Shown here: in pieces, positions 15,973 through 23,812 of the stretch
Layout: each line of letters starts with the position of its first letter
How positions within the stretch are numbered: position 1 is the first letter of the stretch
Assembly: GCF_002761755.1 (NCBI RefSeq)
Contig: NZ_PEOG01000057.1
Location: forward strand, 1-38,323
Source: Roseateles chitinivorans
GTDB taxonomy: Bacteria; Pseudomonadota; Gammaproteobacteria; Burkholderiales; Burkholderiaceae_C
Reading direction: 5' to 3'
DNA: 38,323 nt
Position numbers and translations under genes: made by a program
Notes under the pieces: model-generated
Databases searched by the model: none
Told to the model about the DNA's origin: nothing
Seen by the model: the letters and a program-made list of their open reading frames with translations, nothing else

Positions 15973-16846
15973 CTTCTTCCTGGTGACCGATCCGGCGGGC
16001 TCGCCCGGCCGCGCCGGCCGTGTCGGCGCGCTGCCCTGGGGCGACAACGTCCACGAAGCGCCGCTCGACCAGATCGCCCGCATGCCCTTCGACCTGGTGC
16101 TGTACCAGCACCGTGCCGGCTGGGACGAGGACCGCCCGCGCTGGCTGAGCGAGGCGCAGCAGCGGCTGCCGCGGGTCTACCTGGAACACGATCCGCCGCA
16201 GCAGCATCCCACCGACACGATGCACTGGGTGCAGGACCCCGGCGCGATGCTGGTCCATTGCACCCACTTCAACGCGCTGATGTGGGACGCGGGCCGGACG
16301 CCGACCCGCGTCATCGAGCACGGCGTGCGGCCGCTGACGCAGGCGGTGTACCGCGGCGACCTGGAACGCGGGCTGGTCGTCGTCAATCACCTGCAGCGGC
16401 GCGGCCGGCGCCTGGGCGCCGACCTGTACCGGCAACTGCTCGAGCGGGTGCCGCTGACGCTGGTGGGCATGGGCAGCGAGGCGCTGCCCGGCGGCTGGGG
16501 CGAGGCCTCGCAGCTGGAGCTGCCGGCCCACATGGCCTCGCACCGCTTCTTCCTGCATCCGGTCCGCTACACCAGCCTGGGCCTGGCGCTGATCGAGGCG
16601 ATGCTGATCGGCCAGCCGGTGGTGGGCCTGGCCACCACCGAGCTGGCCACCGTCATCCGCAGCGGCGAGAACGGCTTCATCGACAACCGGCCGCAGGCGC
16701 TGGCCGACACCATGGCCCGGCTGCTGCGCGATCCCGGCCTGGCCCGGGAATGGGGCGAGCGCGGCCGCGAACTGGCACGGGAGCGATTCAACATCGACCG
16801 CTTCGTCGCCGACTGGATGCAGCTTCTCCATGAGGTCACGACATGA
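15896..16846 (+). CDS. GT4-like glycosyltransferase
   Basis: A 316-residue single-polypeptide GT-B transferase, shorter than usual. The N-terminal domain is reduced: it begins RRLRILTWHVHGNYLYNL and contains VYLEHDPPQQHPTDTMH. The C-terminal domain has GLVVVNHLQRRGRRLG, a His in FFLHPVRYTSLGLALIEAML (Glu234) and PVVGLATTELATVI. AAGGAGGG before ATG 15896 is one of the best ribosome sites in the operon, and it lies inside the end of the upstream GT9 gene. The stop overlaps the next gene start (ATGA). Its specificity cannot be read from the sequence. Confidence 0.88.
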   Translation: MPRRLRILTWHVHGNYLYNLTQVPHDFFLVTDPAGSPGRAGRVGALPWGDNVHEAPLDQIARMPFDLVLYQHRAGWDEDRPRWLSEAQQRLPRVYLEHDPPQQHPTDTMHWVQDPGAMLVHCTHFNALMWDAGRTPTRVIEHGVRPLTQAVYRGDLERGLVVVNHLQRRGRRLGADLYRQLLERVPLTLVGMGSEALPGGWGEASQLELPAHMASHRFFLHPVRYTSLGLALIEAMLIGQPVVGLATTELATVIRSGENGFIDNRPQALADTMARLLRDPGLAREWGERGRELARERFNIDRFVADWMQLLHEVTT

Positions 16847-17823
16847 ACGACGCCATCGACACCCCCCGCACGATCCTGGTCACCGGCGCGGCCGGCTTTG
16901 TCGGCAGCCATCTCTGCGAACGCCTGCTCGCCCGCGGGCACCGGGTGATGGCGGTCGACAACCTGAGCACCGGCGACATCGGCCACCTCGACCAGCTGCT
17001 CGGCCACAAGGGCTTCACCTTCCACCGGCGCGACGTGTGCCTGGAGCCGACGCCGGAGATGGCGCAGGCGGACCGCATCTTCAACCTCGCCTGTCCGGCG
17101 AGTCCCGCCTACTACCAGACCGCGCCGGTCGATACCGTGCTCAGCAGCGTGCTGGGCGCGTGGCGCCTGCTGGAACTGGCCCAGCAGGCCGGCGCGCGGC
17201 TGCTGCACACCTCGACCAGCGAGGTCTATGGCGATCCGGAGTGCCATCCGCAGCACGAGGACTACTGGGGCCACGTCAACCCCAATGGCGCGCGCTCCTG
17301 CTACGACGAGGGCAAGCGCTGCGCCGAGGCGATGCTGATGGCGTATCACCAGGAGCGCGGCGTCGACGTGCGGATGGCCCGCATCTTCAACACCTACGGC
17401 CCGCGGCTGCGACCCGGCGACGGCCGCGTCGTCAGCAACTTCATCGTCCAGGCCCTGCAGGGCGATGACCTCACCATCTACGGCGACGGCATGCAGACGC
17501 GCAGCTTCTGCTACGTCGACGACACCGTGCGCGCGCTGCTGCTGCTGATGGACGGCGCGCACCTCGGGCCGATCAACGTCGGCAATCCGGGCGAGCACAC
17601 GATGCTGGCGCTGGCGGAGATGATCCTGCGCCTGACCGGCAGCCGCTCGCGCCTGGTCTTCCGGCCGCTGCCGCAGGACGATCCCAAGCGCCGCTGCCCC
17701 GACATCGGCCGTGCGAAGGCGCTGCTGGGCTGGGAGCCGGAAGTGGCGCTGGAGGACGGGCTGCGCCGCACGATCGAGCACTTCCGCGGCGTGCTCGGGA
17801 TGCGCAGCGTCACCGTGGCGTGA
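16843..17823 (+). CDS. uxs: UDP-glucuronate decarboxylase (UDP-xylose synthase)-like SDR
   Basis: A 326-residue extended short-chain dehydrogenase. The NAD site GAAGFVG is at residues 15-21. The catalytic pair is Tyr154 and Lys158 in SCYDEGKRCAE, and TSTSEVYGDPECHPQ plus NLACPASPAYYQ are the stretches that set UDP-glucuronate decarboxylases apart from ordinary epimerases. RIFNTYGPRL and TRSFCYVDDTVRALLL follow. The expected reaction is UDP-glucuronate to UDP-xylose, supplying a pentose donor to the glycosyltransferases upstream. It is the last gene of the operon, joined by an ATGA overlap, and its final 14 bases overlap the end of the convergent glycosidase gene. Confidence 0.88.
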   Translation: MNDAIDTPRTILVTGAAGFVGSHLCERLLARGHRVMAVDNLSTGDIGHLDQLLGHKGFTFHRRDVCLEPTPEMAQADRIFNLACPASPAYYQTAPVDTVLSSVLGAWRLLELAQQAGARLLHTSTSEVYGDPECHPQHEDYWGHVNPNGARSCYDEGKRCAEAMLMAYHQERGVDVRMARIFNTYGPRLRPGDGRVVSNFIVQALQGDDLTIYGDGMQTRSFCYVDDTVRALLLLMDGAHLGPINVGNPGEHTMLALAEMILRLTGSRSRLVFRPLPQDDPKRRCPDIGRAKALLGWEPEVALEDGLRRTIEHFRGVLGMRSVTVA

Positions 17824-19069
17824 GCAGCGGTTCCGGCCTGGGACCTGGCCCGAGATCCGGCGCCAGCGCCGGCATCCGTTCGGGCGCACGCCGCCGACCG
17901 CGCTCCCAGTCGGCCAGCGCGCGGGCATAGGGGCGCACCAGGCGGCGTCCGGCGGCCGCGCCGCGCGCGTCGCGCGGCACATGCCACAGCCCGCTGCGGT
18001 GCCAGCGGGCGGGCTCGTACCAATCGGGCCGGTCCAGCATCGGATACAGGCAGACGCCGCCCAGCGGCACGCCGGCGCGCAGCGCGCGCTGCGCTTCGCC
18101 GGCGATGTCATGGAGCCAGTCGGCCCGACCGCGTCCGATGTGGCCGGTCTCGGCCACCAGCAGCGGCCGGCCATAGCGTTCCCAGACCTGGCCCAGCAGC
18201 GCGGACAGCGGCCGTCGCCTCGGATCCCCGAGGTGCCAGGCCAGTCGCTTCTCGCTGGGCACCTCCCACTGGCTGCTGTGATAGTGGTTCAGTCCGATCC
18301 AGTCCAGCGCCGCGGGATGACCGCCGAGTTCGGGATCCTGCCGGCCGGCCAGCATGTCGAAAGCCTGCCATTGGTAGGACGCCACCTGCTCGGCCAGGGC
18401 GCGCTGGTCCGGCGTGTCCTCCGTCGGCACGACGTGGATCACCGGATCGATGTGGAGGAAGCGCGCCTGCGGATCGACCTCGCGGATCGCGTCCATGCCG
18501 GCGAGCGCCGCCCGCACCAGGCGGCGCTTGATCGCGTAGCCGCTGATCCGGGAGTCCTCGCGGGCCGTGCCTTCGTGCACCGCGCCCGCCGGGCCCATCG
18601 CATCCGAGGACGAGGCGGCCCAGGCCAGGAAGCTGATCTCATTGATCGGCGTGTAGAAGCGCGGCCCGGGGCAGAGCGGCCGGATCGCGGCCGCCGCCGC
18701 CGCGGCGAAGCGGGCGAAGCGCGGGATCAGCGCATCGTCCAGCAGCGTCAGGTCGGGCGGCACGCCGTAGTGCATCAGCGTCCACAGCACCTGCAGGCCC
18801 TCGCGCCGCGCGGCCCGGGCCATGTGCTGGGCGCGGCTGAAGTCCCAGGTCCCGGGCGCCCGTTCGCTCAGGCGCCAGCCGACGCTTTCCCGGACACAGC
18901 GCAGGCCCAGCCGGCGGGCCTCGCGGTAGTCCCGCGCCAGCAGCCGGTCGTGGCCGGTGGCGCGGACCATGTCGAGCGCATCGCCGCGGCCGTTGACGTG
19001 GTCGGCGCCTTCATAGCCGCCCATCCAGAAGGATCGGAACGGGCGATCGGACAGCGGGGCGCCGATCAC
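17810..19069 (-). CDS. Family 1 glycoside hydrolase-like protein
   Basis: A 419-residue beta/alpha-barrel glycosidase related to GH1. The acid/base candidate is Glu144 in YTPINEISFLAW (the T-x-N-E pattern), and the nucleophile candidate is Glu307 in LLVAETGHIG. FWMGGYEGADH near the N-terminus and WIGLNHYHSSQW before the nucleophile also fit the fold. No signal peptide is visible, so it appears cytoplasmic. GTG 19069 is chosen as start because it overlaps the gmhA stop as GTGA, matching the coupling seen along this operon; no clear ribosome site is present, and the next candidate is the ATG at 19022. A hydrolase in a synthesis operon may trim a product or act as a transglycosidase. It overlaps the convergent uxs gene by 14 bases. 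Confidence 0.82.
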   Translation of the reverse strand: MIGAPLSDRPFRSFWMGGYEGADHVNGRGDALDMVRATGHDRLLARDYREARRLGLRCVRESVGWRLSERAPGTWDFSRAQHMARAARREGLQVLWTLMHYGVPPDLTLLDDALIPRFARFAAAAAAAIRPLCPGPRFYTPINEISFLAWAASSSDAMGPAGAVHEGTAREDSRISGYAIKRRLVRAALAGMDAIREVDPQARFLHIDPVIHVVPTEDTPDQRALAEQVASYQWQAFDMLAGRQDPELGGHPAALDWIGLNHYHSSQWEVPSEKRLAWHLGDPRRRPLSALLGQVWERYGRPLLVAETGHIGRGRADWLHDIAGEAQRALRAGVPLGGVCLYPMLDRPDWYEPARWHRSGLWHVPRDARGAAAGRRLVRPYARALADWERGRRRAPERMPALAPDLGPGPRPEPLLTPR

Positions 19070-19704
19070 GGCGCCAGCAGCGCCTGCTCGACCAGCGCGC
19101 ACCAGGTGTGGCCGATGAAGATGTGCGCTTCCTGGATCCGCGCCGTGTCGGTGTGCGGCACGACCAGGCACAGGTCGCAGAGCTCGCGCATCGCGCCGCC
19201 GTCCCGCCCGCTCAGGCCGACGGTGGTCATGCCCAGCTGCCGCGCCTGCGCCAGGCCGCGCAGCACGTTGGGCGAATTGCCCGAGGTCGAGATGCCGATC
19301 ACGCAGTCCCCCGGCGCGCCGAGGCCGGCGACCTGCCGCGAGAAGACCTGGTCGAAGCCGTAATCGTTGCCGATGCAGGTCAGCGCGGAACTGTCGGTGG
19401 TCAGCGCCACCGCGGCCAGTGGCGCCCGTTCGCGGCTGAAGCGACCGGTGAACTCCGCCGCCAGGTGCTGGCAATCGGCGGCCGAGCCGCCATTGCCCAT
19501 CAGCATCAACTTGCGGCCGGCGCGCAGCGTGTCGCTCATCAGCGTCGCGGCGCGGGCGATGTCGGGCCCCAGCGCGTCGAGCCGGTCGAACAGCGCCCGG
19601 TGCGCCCGCAGGCCGTCCATGAAGGTCTCGTCCGGATCGACGCGTGGCGGCGTGGTGGCGGGGCGCCTGGCCGGACGCGGCAGGGGATGGGGAAGCGCAC
19701 TCAT
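19066..19704 (-). CDS. gmhA: Sedoheptulose-7-phosphate isomerase (SIS domain)
   Basis: A 212-residue SIS-domain isomerase that converts sedoheptulose 7-phosphate to D-glycero-D-manno-heptose 7-phosphate, the first step of ADP-heptose synthesis. The phosphate-binding loop GNGGSAAD begins at residue 70, the catalytic His/Glu region is CQHLAAEFTGRF (His80, Glu84), and STSGNSPNVL and the late AHIFIGHTWCALVE follow as in GmhA. About 25 Pro/Arg-rich residues precede the fold, which is longer than in the E. coli enzyme. ATG 19704 overlaps the stop of the kinase gene (ATGA). A role in this locus rather than only in core LPS is inferred from position. Confidence 0.92.
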   Translation of the reverse strand: MSALPHPLPRPARRPATTPPRVDPDETFMDGLRAHRALFDRLDALGPDIARAATLMSDTLRAGRKLMLMGNGGSAADCQHLAAEFTGRFSRERAPLAAVALTTDSSALTCIGNDYGFDQVFSRQVAGLGAPGDCVIGISTSGNSPNVLRGLAQARQLGMTTVGLSGRDGGAMRELCDLCLVVPHTDTARIQEAHIFIGHTWCALVEQALLAP

Positions 19705-20642
19705 GCGGAGACTCCTAGTTCCTCGAGCGTGACCGAGGCGGTGCCGAACTTGCCGACGACCAGCCCGGCCGCGCGGTTGGCCGCGCGCACCGCGTCCTCG
19801 AGCGCCGCGCCGCGTGCCAGGAAACAGGTCAGCGCGGCCAGCACGGTGTCGCCGGCGCCGCTGACGTCATAGACCTCGCGGGCCTCGGTGGGCACATGCA
19901 GGCAGGGGCCATCGCGGGAGAAGAGGGTCATGCCGTGCTCGCCGCGCGTCAGCAGCACATGGTCGATGTCCAGCCGGCGCTGCAGCGCCGCCAGGCGCTC
20001 GCACAGCTCGTCCTCGTCGCGCCAGGGGCCGACGGCCTCGCGCAGCTCGGCGAGGTTGGGCTTGATCAGCCAGGCGCCGCGATAGGCCTCCAGGTCCTTG
20101 CGCTTGGGATCGACCAGCACCTTGCAGGACAGGCCCCGGCAGCGCTCGATCAGCGTCTGCACCTGGCGCAGCGCGCCCTTGGCGTAGTCGGACACCAGGA
20201 TCCAGCGGTGGCGCGCGGCGAGCTCGCCCGCCAGCGTCGTCAGCTCGTCGACGCTGTCGGCCGGCGGCTCGGACTCGACGTCCATGCGCAGCAGCTGCTG
20301 GCGCTGGCTGACCATGCGGATCTTCTGGATGGTGTCGATCGCCGGTCCCCGGACGAAGCGCTGGGTGATGCCGGGCTGGTCCAGCAGGGCCACCAGGCAG
20401 GCGCCGGCGGTATCGGTGCCCACCAGGCCGCTGACGGTGCACGGGCAACGCAGGCGGGCCAGGTTGAGCGCGACGTTGGCGGCCCCGCCGGCCCGCTGCG
20501 ACTGGCGATGCAGGCGCAGGATGGGGACGGGCGCCTCGGGCGAGATGCGATTCACCGCGCCCTCGAGGTACACGTCCAGCATGCAGTCGCCGACGATCAG
20601 CACCTCCGGCGGCGCCAGTTCGGGGAGCGTGGTCGCGGTCAT
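19701..20642 (-). CDS. hldA: D-glycero-beta-D-manno-heptose-7-phosphate kinase (RfaE1/HldA)
   Basis: A 313-residue PfkB/ribokinase-fold sugar kinase that makes heptose 1,7-bisphosphate. The N-terminal GDCMLDVYLEGAVNRISPEAP is specific for HldE domain 1/HldA. GGAANVALNLA and the anion-hole/catalytic motif DVSGAGDTV (GAGD at residues 262-265, Asp265 the base) complete the kinase. The adenylyltransferase half found in enteric HldE is a separate gene immediately upstream, the split form common in beta-proteobacteria. The start ATG 20642 overlaps that gene's stop (ATGA), and the stop overlaps gmhA (ATGA). Confidence 0.92.
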   Translation of the reverse strand: MTATTLPELAPPEVLIVGDCMLDVYLEGAVNRISPEAPVPILRLHRQSQRAGGAANVALNLARLRCPCTVSGLVGTDTAGACLVALLDQPGITQRFVRGPAIDTIQKIRMVSQRQQLLRMDVESEPPADSVDELTTLAGELAARHRWILVSDYAKGALRQVQTLIERCRGLSCKVLVDPKRKDLEAYRGAWLIKPNLAELREAVGPWRDEDELCERLAALQRRLDIDHVLLTRGEHGMTLFSRDGPCLHVPTEAREVYDVSGAGDTVLAALTCFLARGAALEDAVRAANRAAGLVVGKFGTASVTLEELGVSA

Positions 20643-21130
20643 GGCGCCGGGGCCCGCAGATGCTCGATCAACTGGGTGCTCGAATGGCCGCGCAGGTAGG
20701 GGCCGATCGAGACCCGGCCGCCCCAGCTGCGCACCAGCGGTGTCTCCGGCAGTTCCTCGACCCGGTAGTCGCCGCCCTTGACGTAGACATCGGGCCGCAG
20801 CGCCTCGAGCAGCGCCTGCGGCGTGGGCTCGTCGAACCAGGTGACCCAGGACACGCAGGCCAGCGCGCCGACCACGCGCGCCCGGTCCTCCAGCGTGTGG
20901 TACGGCCGGTCGCCGCGCTTGCCCAGGCCGCGCGCGGAGCGGTCGCTGTTGAGCGCGACCACCAGGCTGCTGCCCTGGGCGCTGGCCGCTTCCAGCCCGC
21001 GCACATGGCCGGCGTGCAGGATGTCGAAGACGCCGTTGGTGAACACCAGCGGCCGCGCCAGCCGCGGCGCCATGTCGCGCAGGCGCTCGGGGGGCACGCA
21101 CTTGAGCGAGCTGTCCCACTTGTCGATCAT
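20639..21130 (-). CDS. hldC: D-glycero-beta-D-manno-heptose 1-phosphate adenylyltransferase (RfaE2/HldC)
   Basis: A 163-residue nucleotidyltransferase that makes ADP-D-glycero-D-manno-heptose from the 1-phosphate and ATP. TNGVFDILHAGHV carries the HxGH motif (His39-His42) and VKGGDYRVEELPE is the RfaE2 C-terminal signature. The protein is stand-alone, not fused to the kinase. ATG 21130 has GGGAG seven bases upstream. Both ends overlap their neighbours by four bases. With gmhA, hldA and gmhB the pathway is complete as far as ADP-D-glycero-D-manno-heptose; the epimerase HldD is not in the window. Confidence 0.92.
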   Translation of the reverse strand: MIDKWDSSLKCVPPERLRDMAPRLARPLVFTNGVFDILHAGHVRGLEAASAQGSSLVVALNSDRSARGLGKRGDRPYHTLEDRARVVGALACVSWVTWFDEPTPQALLEALRPDVYVKGGDYRVEELPETPLVRSWGGRVSIGPYLRGHSSTQLIEHLRAPAP

Positions 21131-21801
21131 GTCGATCTCCCGGCTGGCGTCGCGCCGGTCGCGACCTCGTCCAGCACATGGGCGGCCACCGCCGCCCAGT
21201 TGTCGAAGACGGCCTCGGGCTCGCGCAGCGGCGAGCGCCGCCACACGGTCTCGCCGCCACTGTCGAACAGCAGGCCGCGCGCGCCGGCCCGGCGGCCGGC
21301 TTCGACGTCGTCCAGCGTGTCGCCCACCATCCAGGAGCGCGTCAGGTCCAGCCCGTGGCGGCGCGCGGCGGTGATCAGCATGCCCGGCGCGGGCTTGCGG
21401 CACAGGCAGGCCGGCCGGCCCTGGGCATCGGGTTCGTGCGGGCAGAGCAGCACGTCGTCGATGCGCACCCCGGCCTCGTCGCGCAGGCGCTGCAGCAGCG
21501 CCTCCTGCAGCTGCGCGAACTGGGCGCGGGTGAAGTAGCCGCGCGCCAGGCCGCTCTGGTTGGTGACGATCACCAGCGCCAGCCCGGCCGACGAGAGCGC
21601 CGCCAGCGCCTGGCCGGCGCCGGGCATGAAGCGCAGCTGCGCCGGGTCGACGTTGTAGGGCACGTTCTCGATCAGCGTGCCGTCCTTGTCGATGAACAGG
21701 CAGGGCCGCAGCGCGCTGGCGGACAGGCGCTCCCCGGGGGCCGCGCTCAGGTCCAGGTCCTGCACCGGCAGCATGCTGACGGGGTCCGGCGGCGCGGTCA
21801 C
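21127..21801 (-). CDS. gmhB: D-glycero-D-manno-heptose-1,7-bisphosphate 7-phosphatase (HAD family)
   Basis: A 224-residue HAD phosphatase removing the 7-phosphate before adenylylation. The nucleophile motif is Asp38 and Asp40 in FIDKDGTLIE. VTNQSGLARGYF, the zinc loop CPHEPDAQGRPACLCRKPAPG region (Cys, His, Cys, Cys) and MVGDTLDDVEAGRRAG identify GmhB. GTG 21801 is selected because it overlaps the upstream SDR stop (GTGA), like the other junctions. An ATG at 21774, nine codons on, would also keep the whole domain and cannot be excluded. The stop overlaps the hldC start region by four bases. Confidence 0.88.
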   Translation of the reverse strand: MTAPPDPVSMLPVQDLDLSAAPGERLSASALRPCLFIDKDGTLIENVPYNVDPAQLRFMPGAGQALAALSSAGLALVIVTNQSGLARGYFTRAQFAQLQEALLQRLRDEAGVRIDDVLLCPHEPDAQGRPACLCRKPAPGMLITAARRHGLDLTRSWMVGDTLDDVEAGRRAGARGLLFDSGGETVWRRSPLREPEAVFDNWAAVAAHVLDEVATGATPAGRST

Positions 21802-22598
21802 GGCCAGGAGGTCTCTTGGGTGGGCAGGACGGTGAGTTCCGGGATCACCGTGCCCTCGGGCTGCTGCAACACCCAGCGCACCGCGCGCGCGACATTCATC
21901 GGATCCTGCAGCTTGGTCTCGTCGATGCCGGGGAAGCGGTCCAGCAGGAAGGGCGTGCGCATGCCGCCGGCGACGATCGCGGAGACCCGCACGTTCTTGT
22001 CCCGCAGCTCGGCATGCAGCGCATGCGACAGGCCCAGCAGGCCCCACTTGGTCGCGTGATACGCGCTGGCATTGGGCCAGGCGCGCTTGGAGGCAGTGGA
22101 CGCGATGTTGACGATGTGGCCGCCGCGAGGCTGGTCCAGCATCCGCGCCGAGGCGTACTTGGTCATCAGCAGCGGACCGGAGAGGTTGGTGTTGAGCACG
22201 CGCTGCCAGTCCTCGACGGCCAGCTCCGACAGCGGCGCGGTGACGTCCACCGCGGCGTTGTTGATCAGCACGTCGAGCCGGCCGAAGTCGCGCACCGCGC
22301 TGGCCACGACCTCCTCGCACTGCCGCGCGTCGGCGACGTCCAGGGCGACCGGCACCGCCTGGATGTCGCGCTCGGCCAGCAGCGCGGCGCGGTTGCGGGC
22401 ACGGTCCAGGTCGATGTCGGCGATCAGCACGCGCATGCCGGATTCGCCCAGCGTCTGCGCGATCGCGGCGCCCAGGCCGCGGCTGCCGCCGGTGACCAGG
22501 GCGACCTGGCCATGCAGGCTGGTGGCGTCCGCGGCGGGCGTGGCGGAGGGGGCGGTGGCCGGCGCGGTGGACGCGGCCGTCGAAGGACTGTCGATCAT
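21798..22598 (-). CDS. Short-chain dehydrogenase/reductase
   Basis: A 266-residue classical SDR. The cofactor site is TGGSRGLG, with NNAAV in the core and the catalytic Tyr and Lys in SAYHATKWG. Acidic residues at the end of strand 2 (ADIDLDRAR) favour NAD over NADP. The first 25 residues are Ala/Thr/Ser-rich and non-conserved. ATG 22598 has GGAG upstream. It heads the tightly overlapped heptose genes, so it may oxidise or reduce a heptose or another sugar of the glycan. It is not HldD: it lacks the extended-SDR features. The substrate is unknown. Confidence 0.87.
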   Translation of the reverse strand: MIDSPSTAASTAPATAPSATPAADATSLHGQVALVTGGSRGLGAAIAQTLGESGMRVLIADIDLDRARNRAALLAERDIQAVPVALDVADARQCEEVVASAVRDFGRLDVLINNAAVDVTAPLSELAVEDWQRVLNTNLSGPLLMTKYASARMLDQPRGGHIVNIASTASKRAWPNASAYHATKWGLLGLSHALHAELRDKNVRVSAIVAGGMRTPFLLDRFPGIDETKLQDPMNVARAVRWVLQQPEGTVIPELTVLPTQETSWP

Positions 22599-22660
22599 GA
22601 GGAGCTCCGGCGGAGGGTGGTTGGAATCAGCGGGGTGAGGGGAGGGGCGGCGGCGTCGTG

Positions 22661-23122
22661 TCAGCGCGCCGCCTCGGCGGCGATCCAGGCGCGGGCGCGC
22701 AACTGGACCGCGGCCATCATCGAGAAGCACTCGTCCCAGATCGGGAAGGCGCCGCTGGCGGCGACGACGAGGCCGTCCAGCCAGACGCCGCCCCACAGCA
22801 CCGCGTCGTCGGTGCTCAGCCGGTGCGGCTCCAGCAATTGCAGCCGGCGGCTGTCCATCCGGTGGCGCCAGGACAGCAGGGCCTTGCGGCGGGCGTAGTC
22901 GGCGTAGTCGACATCCCAGCGCGCGCGGTTGCCGATCGAGTGCTCCAGCAGCACGCGGGGCTCGGGCGCGCCGTCGCCGCAGGGCACCGAGGGATCGAGC
23001 ACGACCAGGTGCAGGACGCCGAGGCCGCTGACCTCGGGCGAGGCCAGTTGCGCGGCGATCGCCGGGGTGATCGCGTCGAGCGCGGCCTGGGCGAGGTCGG
23101 GGGTCAGGAAGCGGCTGCTCAT
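22661..23122 (-). CDS. Hypothetical protein, distantly GlcG/HbpS-like
   Basis: A 153-residue soluble protein, not confidently recognised. It has an Ala-rich first helix, a strand-like LGVLHLVVLDPSVP, ARRKALLSWRHRMDSRRL, and a Gly-rich end, LWGGVWLDGLVVAASGAFPIWDE. That order (Lys-Ala helix, GG, then a VxAxSG strand and an acidic residue) is reminiscent of the GlcG/HbpS fold, but the match is by eye only. ATG 23122 is preferred over a TTG at 23167. It lies 62 bp upstream of the SDR on the same strand, so it is probably the first gene of the heptose operon. Its promoter would be in 23123-23282, shared divergently with the hemerythrin gene. Confidence 0.7.
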   Translation of the reverse strand: MSSRFLTPDLAQAALDAITPAIAAQLASPEVSGLGVLHLVVLDPSVPCGDGAPEPRVLLEHSIGNRARWDVDYADYARRKALLSWRHRMDSRRLQLLEPHRLSTDDAVLWGGVWLDGLVVAASGAFPIWDECFSMMAAVQLRARAWIAAEAAR

Positions 23123-23282
23123 CGGTAGGTCCGGGTCGGAAGGAAGAGTCGGACCTTCGATCAGCAAGGCGCATACCCGTGTCGCCAGCCGGTCCGGAGC
23201 TGGGCATCAGGCTTGCCATCGAAAGAATCCGACGTGCCGTGCGGCGCGTCATCCCAGCACATTCACAGCCAGGAGAACCCCC

Positions 23283-23804
23283 ATGCCTTCATCCACGACC
23301 GCGGCCTCGAGCCGGAAAACCACCGCGCGGCGCACCACCACGGCCCGGACGAAGACGCCCGATGCCGTCGCCCTGCTGCGCGCCGACCACAAGGAAGTCA
23401 GCGAGCTTTTCGAGCAGTTCGAGAAGTCGCGCTCGAGCGCCAAGAAGCAGCAGCTCGTCGCCCAGATCTGCACGGCGCTCACCGTGCACGCGCAGATCGA
23501 GGAGGAGATCTTCTATCCCGAGGTGCAGGCCGCGCTGAAGGACAAGGAACTGGTCCCCGAGGCCCGCGTCGAGCACCAGAGCATCAAGGACCTGATCGCG
23601 GCGGTGCAGGGCGTGGAGCCCGACGGCGAGGACTACGACGCCAAGGTCAAGGTCATGAGCGAGTGGGTCAAGCACCACGTCAAGGAGGAACAGAACGAGA
23701 TGTTCCCCAAGGCGAAGAAGGCCGGGCTGGACCTGGCGGAACTCGGCGAGCGGCTGCAGCAGCGCAAGGACGAGCTGATGGCCGAGCAGCAGCAGACGCA
23801 CTGA
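23283..23804 (+). CDS. Hemerythrin HHE domain protein
   Basis: A 173-residue protein with one hemerythrin-like four-helix bundle that should bind a diiron centre. Iron ligand candidates are the His in LLRADHKEVSELF, His and Glu in VHAQIEEEIFYPE, His in RVEHQSIKDL and His and Glu in WVKHHVKEEQNEMF. The first 27 residues are Lys/Arg/Thr/Ser-rich and probably disordered. Proteins of this group respond to oxygen, nitric oxide or peroxide, and the exact role here is not readable. AGGAG precedes ATG 23283. It diverges from the heptose operon and converges on the DUF421 gene. Confidence 0.9.
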   Translation: MPSSTTAASSRKTTARRTTTARTKTPDAVALLRADHKEVSELFEQFEKSRSSAKKQQLVAQICTALTVHAQIEEEIFYPEVQAALKDKELVPEARVEHQSIKDLIAAVQGVEPDGEDYDAKVKVMSEWVKHHVKEEQNEMFPKAKKAGLDLAELGERLQQRKDELMAEQQQTH

Positions 23805-23812
23805 GCGTCCGC

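Noticed and set aside
7415..17823. A complete Wzy-dependent capsule or exopolysaccharide operon
   Set aside because: No initiating phosphoglycosyltransferase, Wzx, Wzy, Wza or Wzc was found on either strand, so the label would overstate what is seen.
17711..19363. A 550-codon plus-strand frame over the glycosidase and gmhA genes
   Set aside because: Composition is that of an antisense shadow, and the minus strand carries catalytic motifs of two families.
21798..22598. The SDR as the missing HldD epimerase
   Set aside because: It is a 266-residue classical SDR with TGGSRGLG and SAYHATK motifs, while HldD is an extended SDR of over 300 residues with a different cofactor motif.
22661..23167. 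A longer start (TTG at 23167) for the hypothetical gene
   Set aside because: The added residues look unconserved and TTG is a rare start. ATG 23122 begins just before the first helix.
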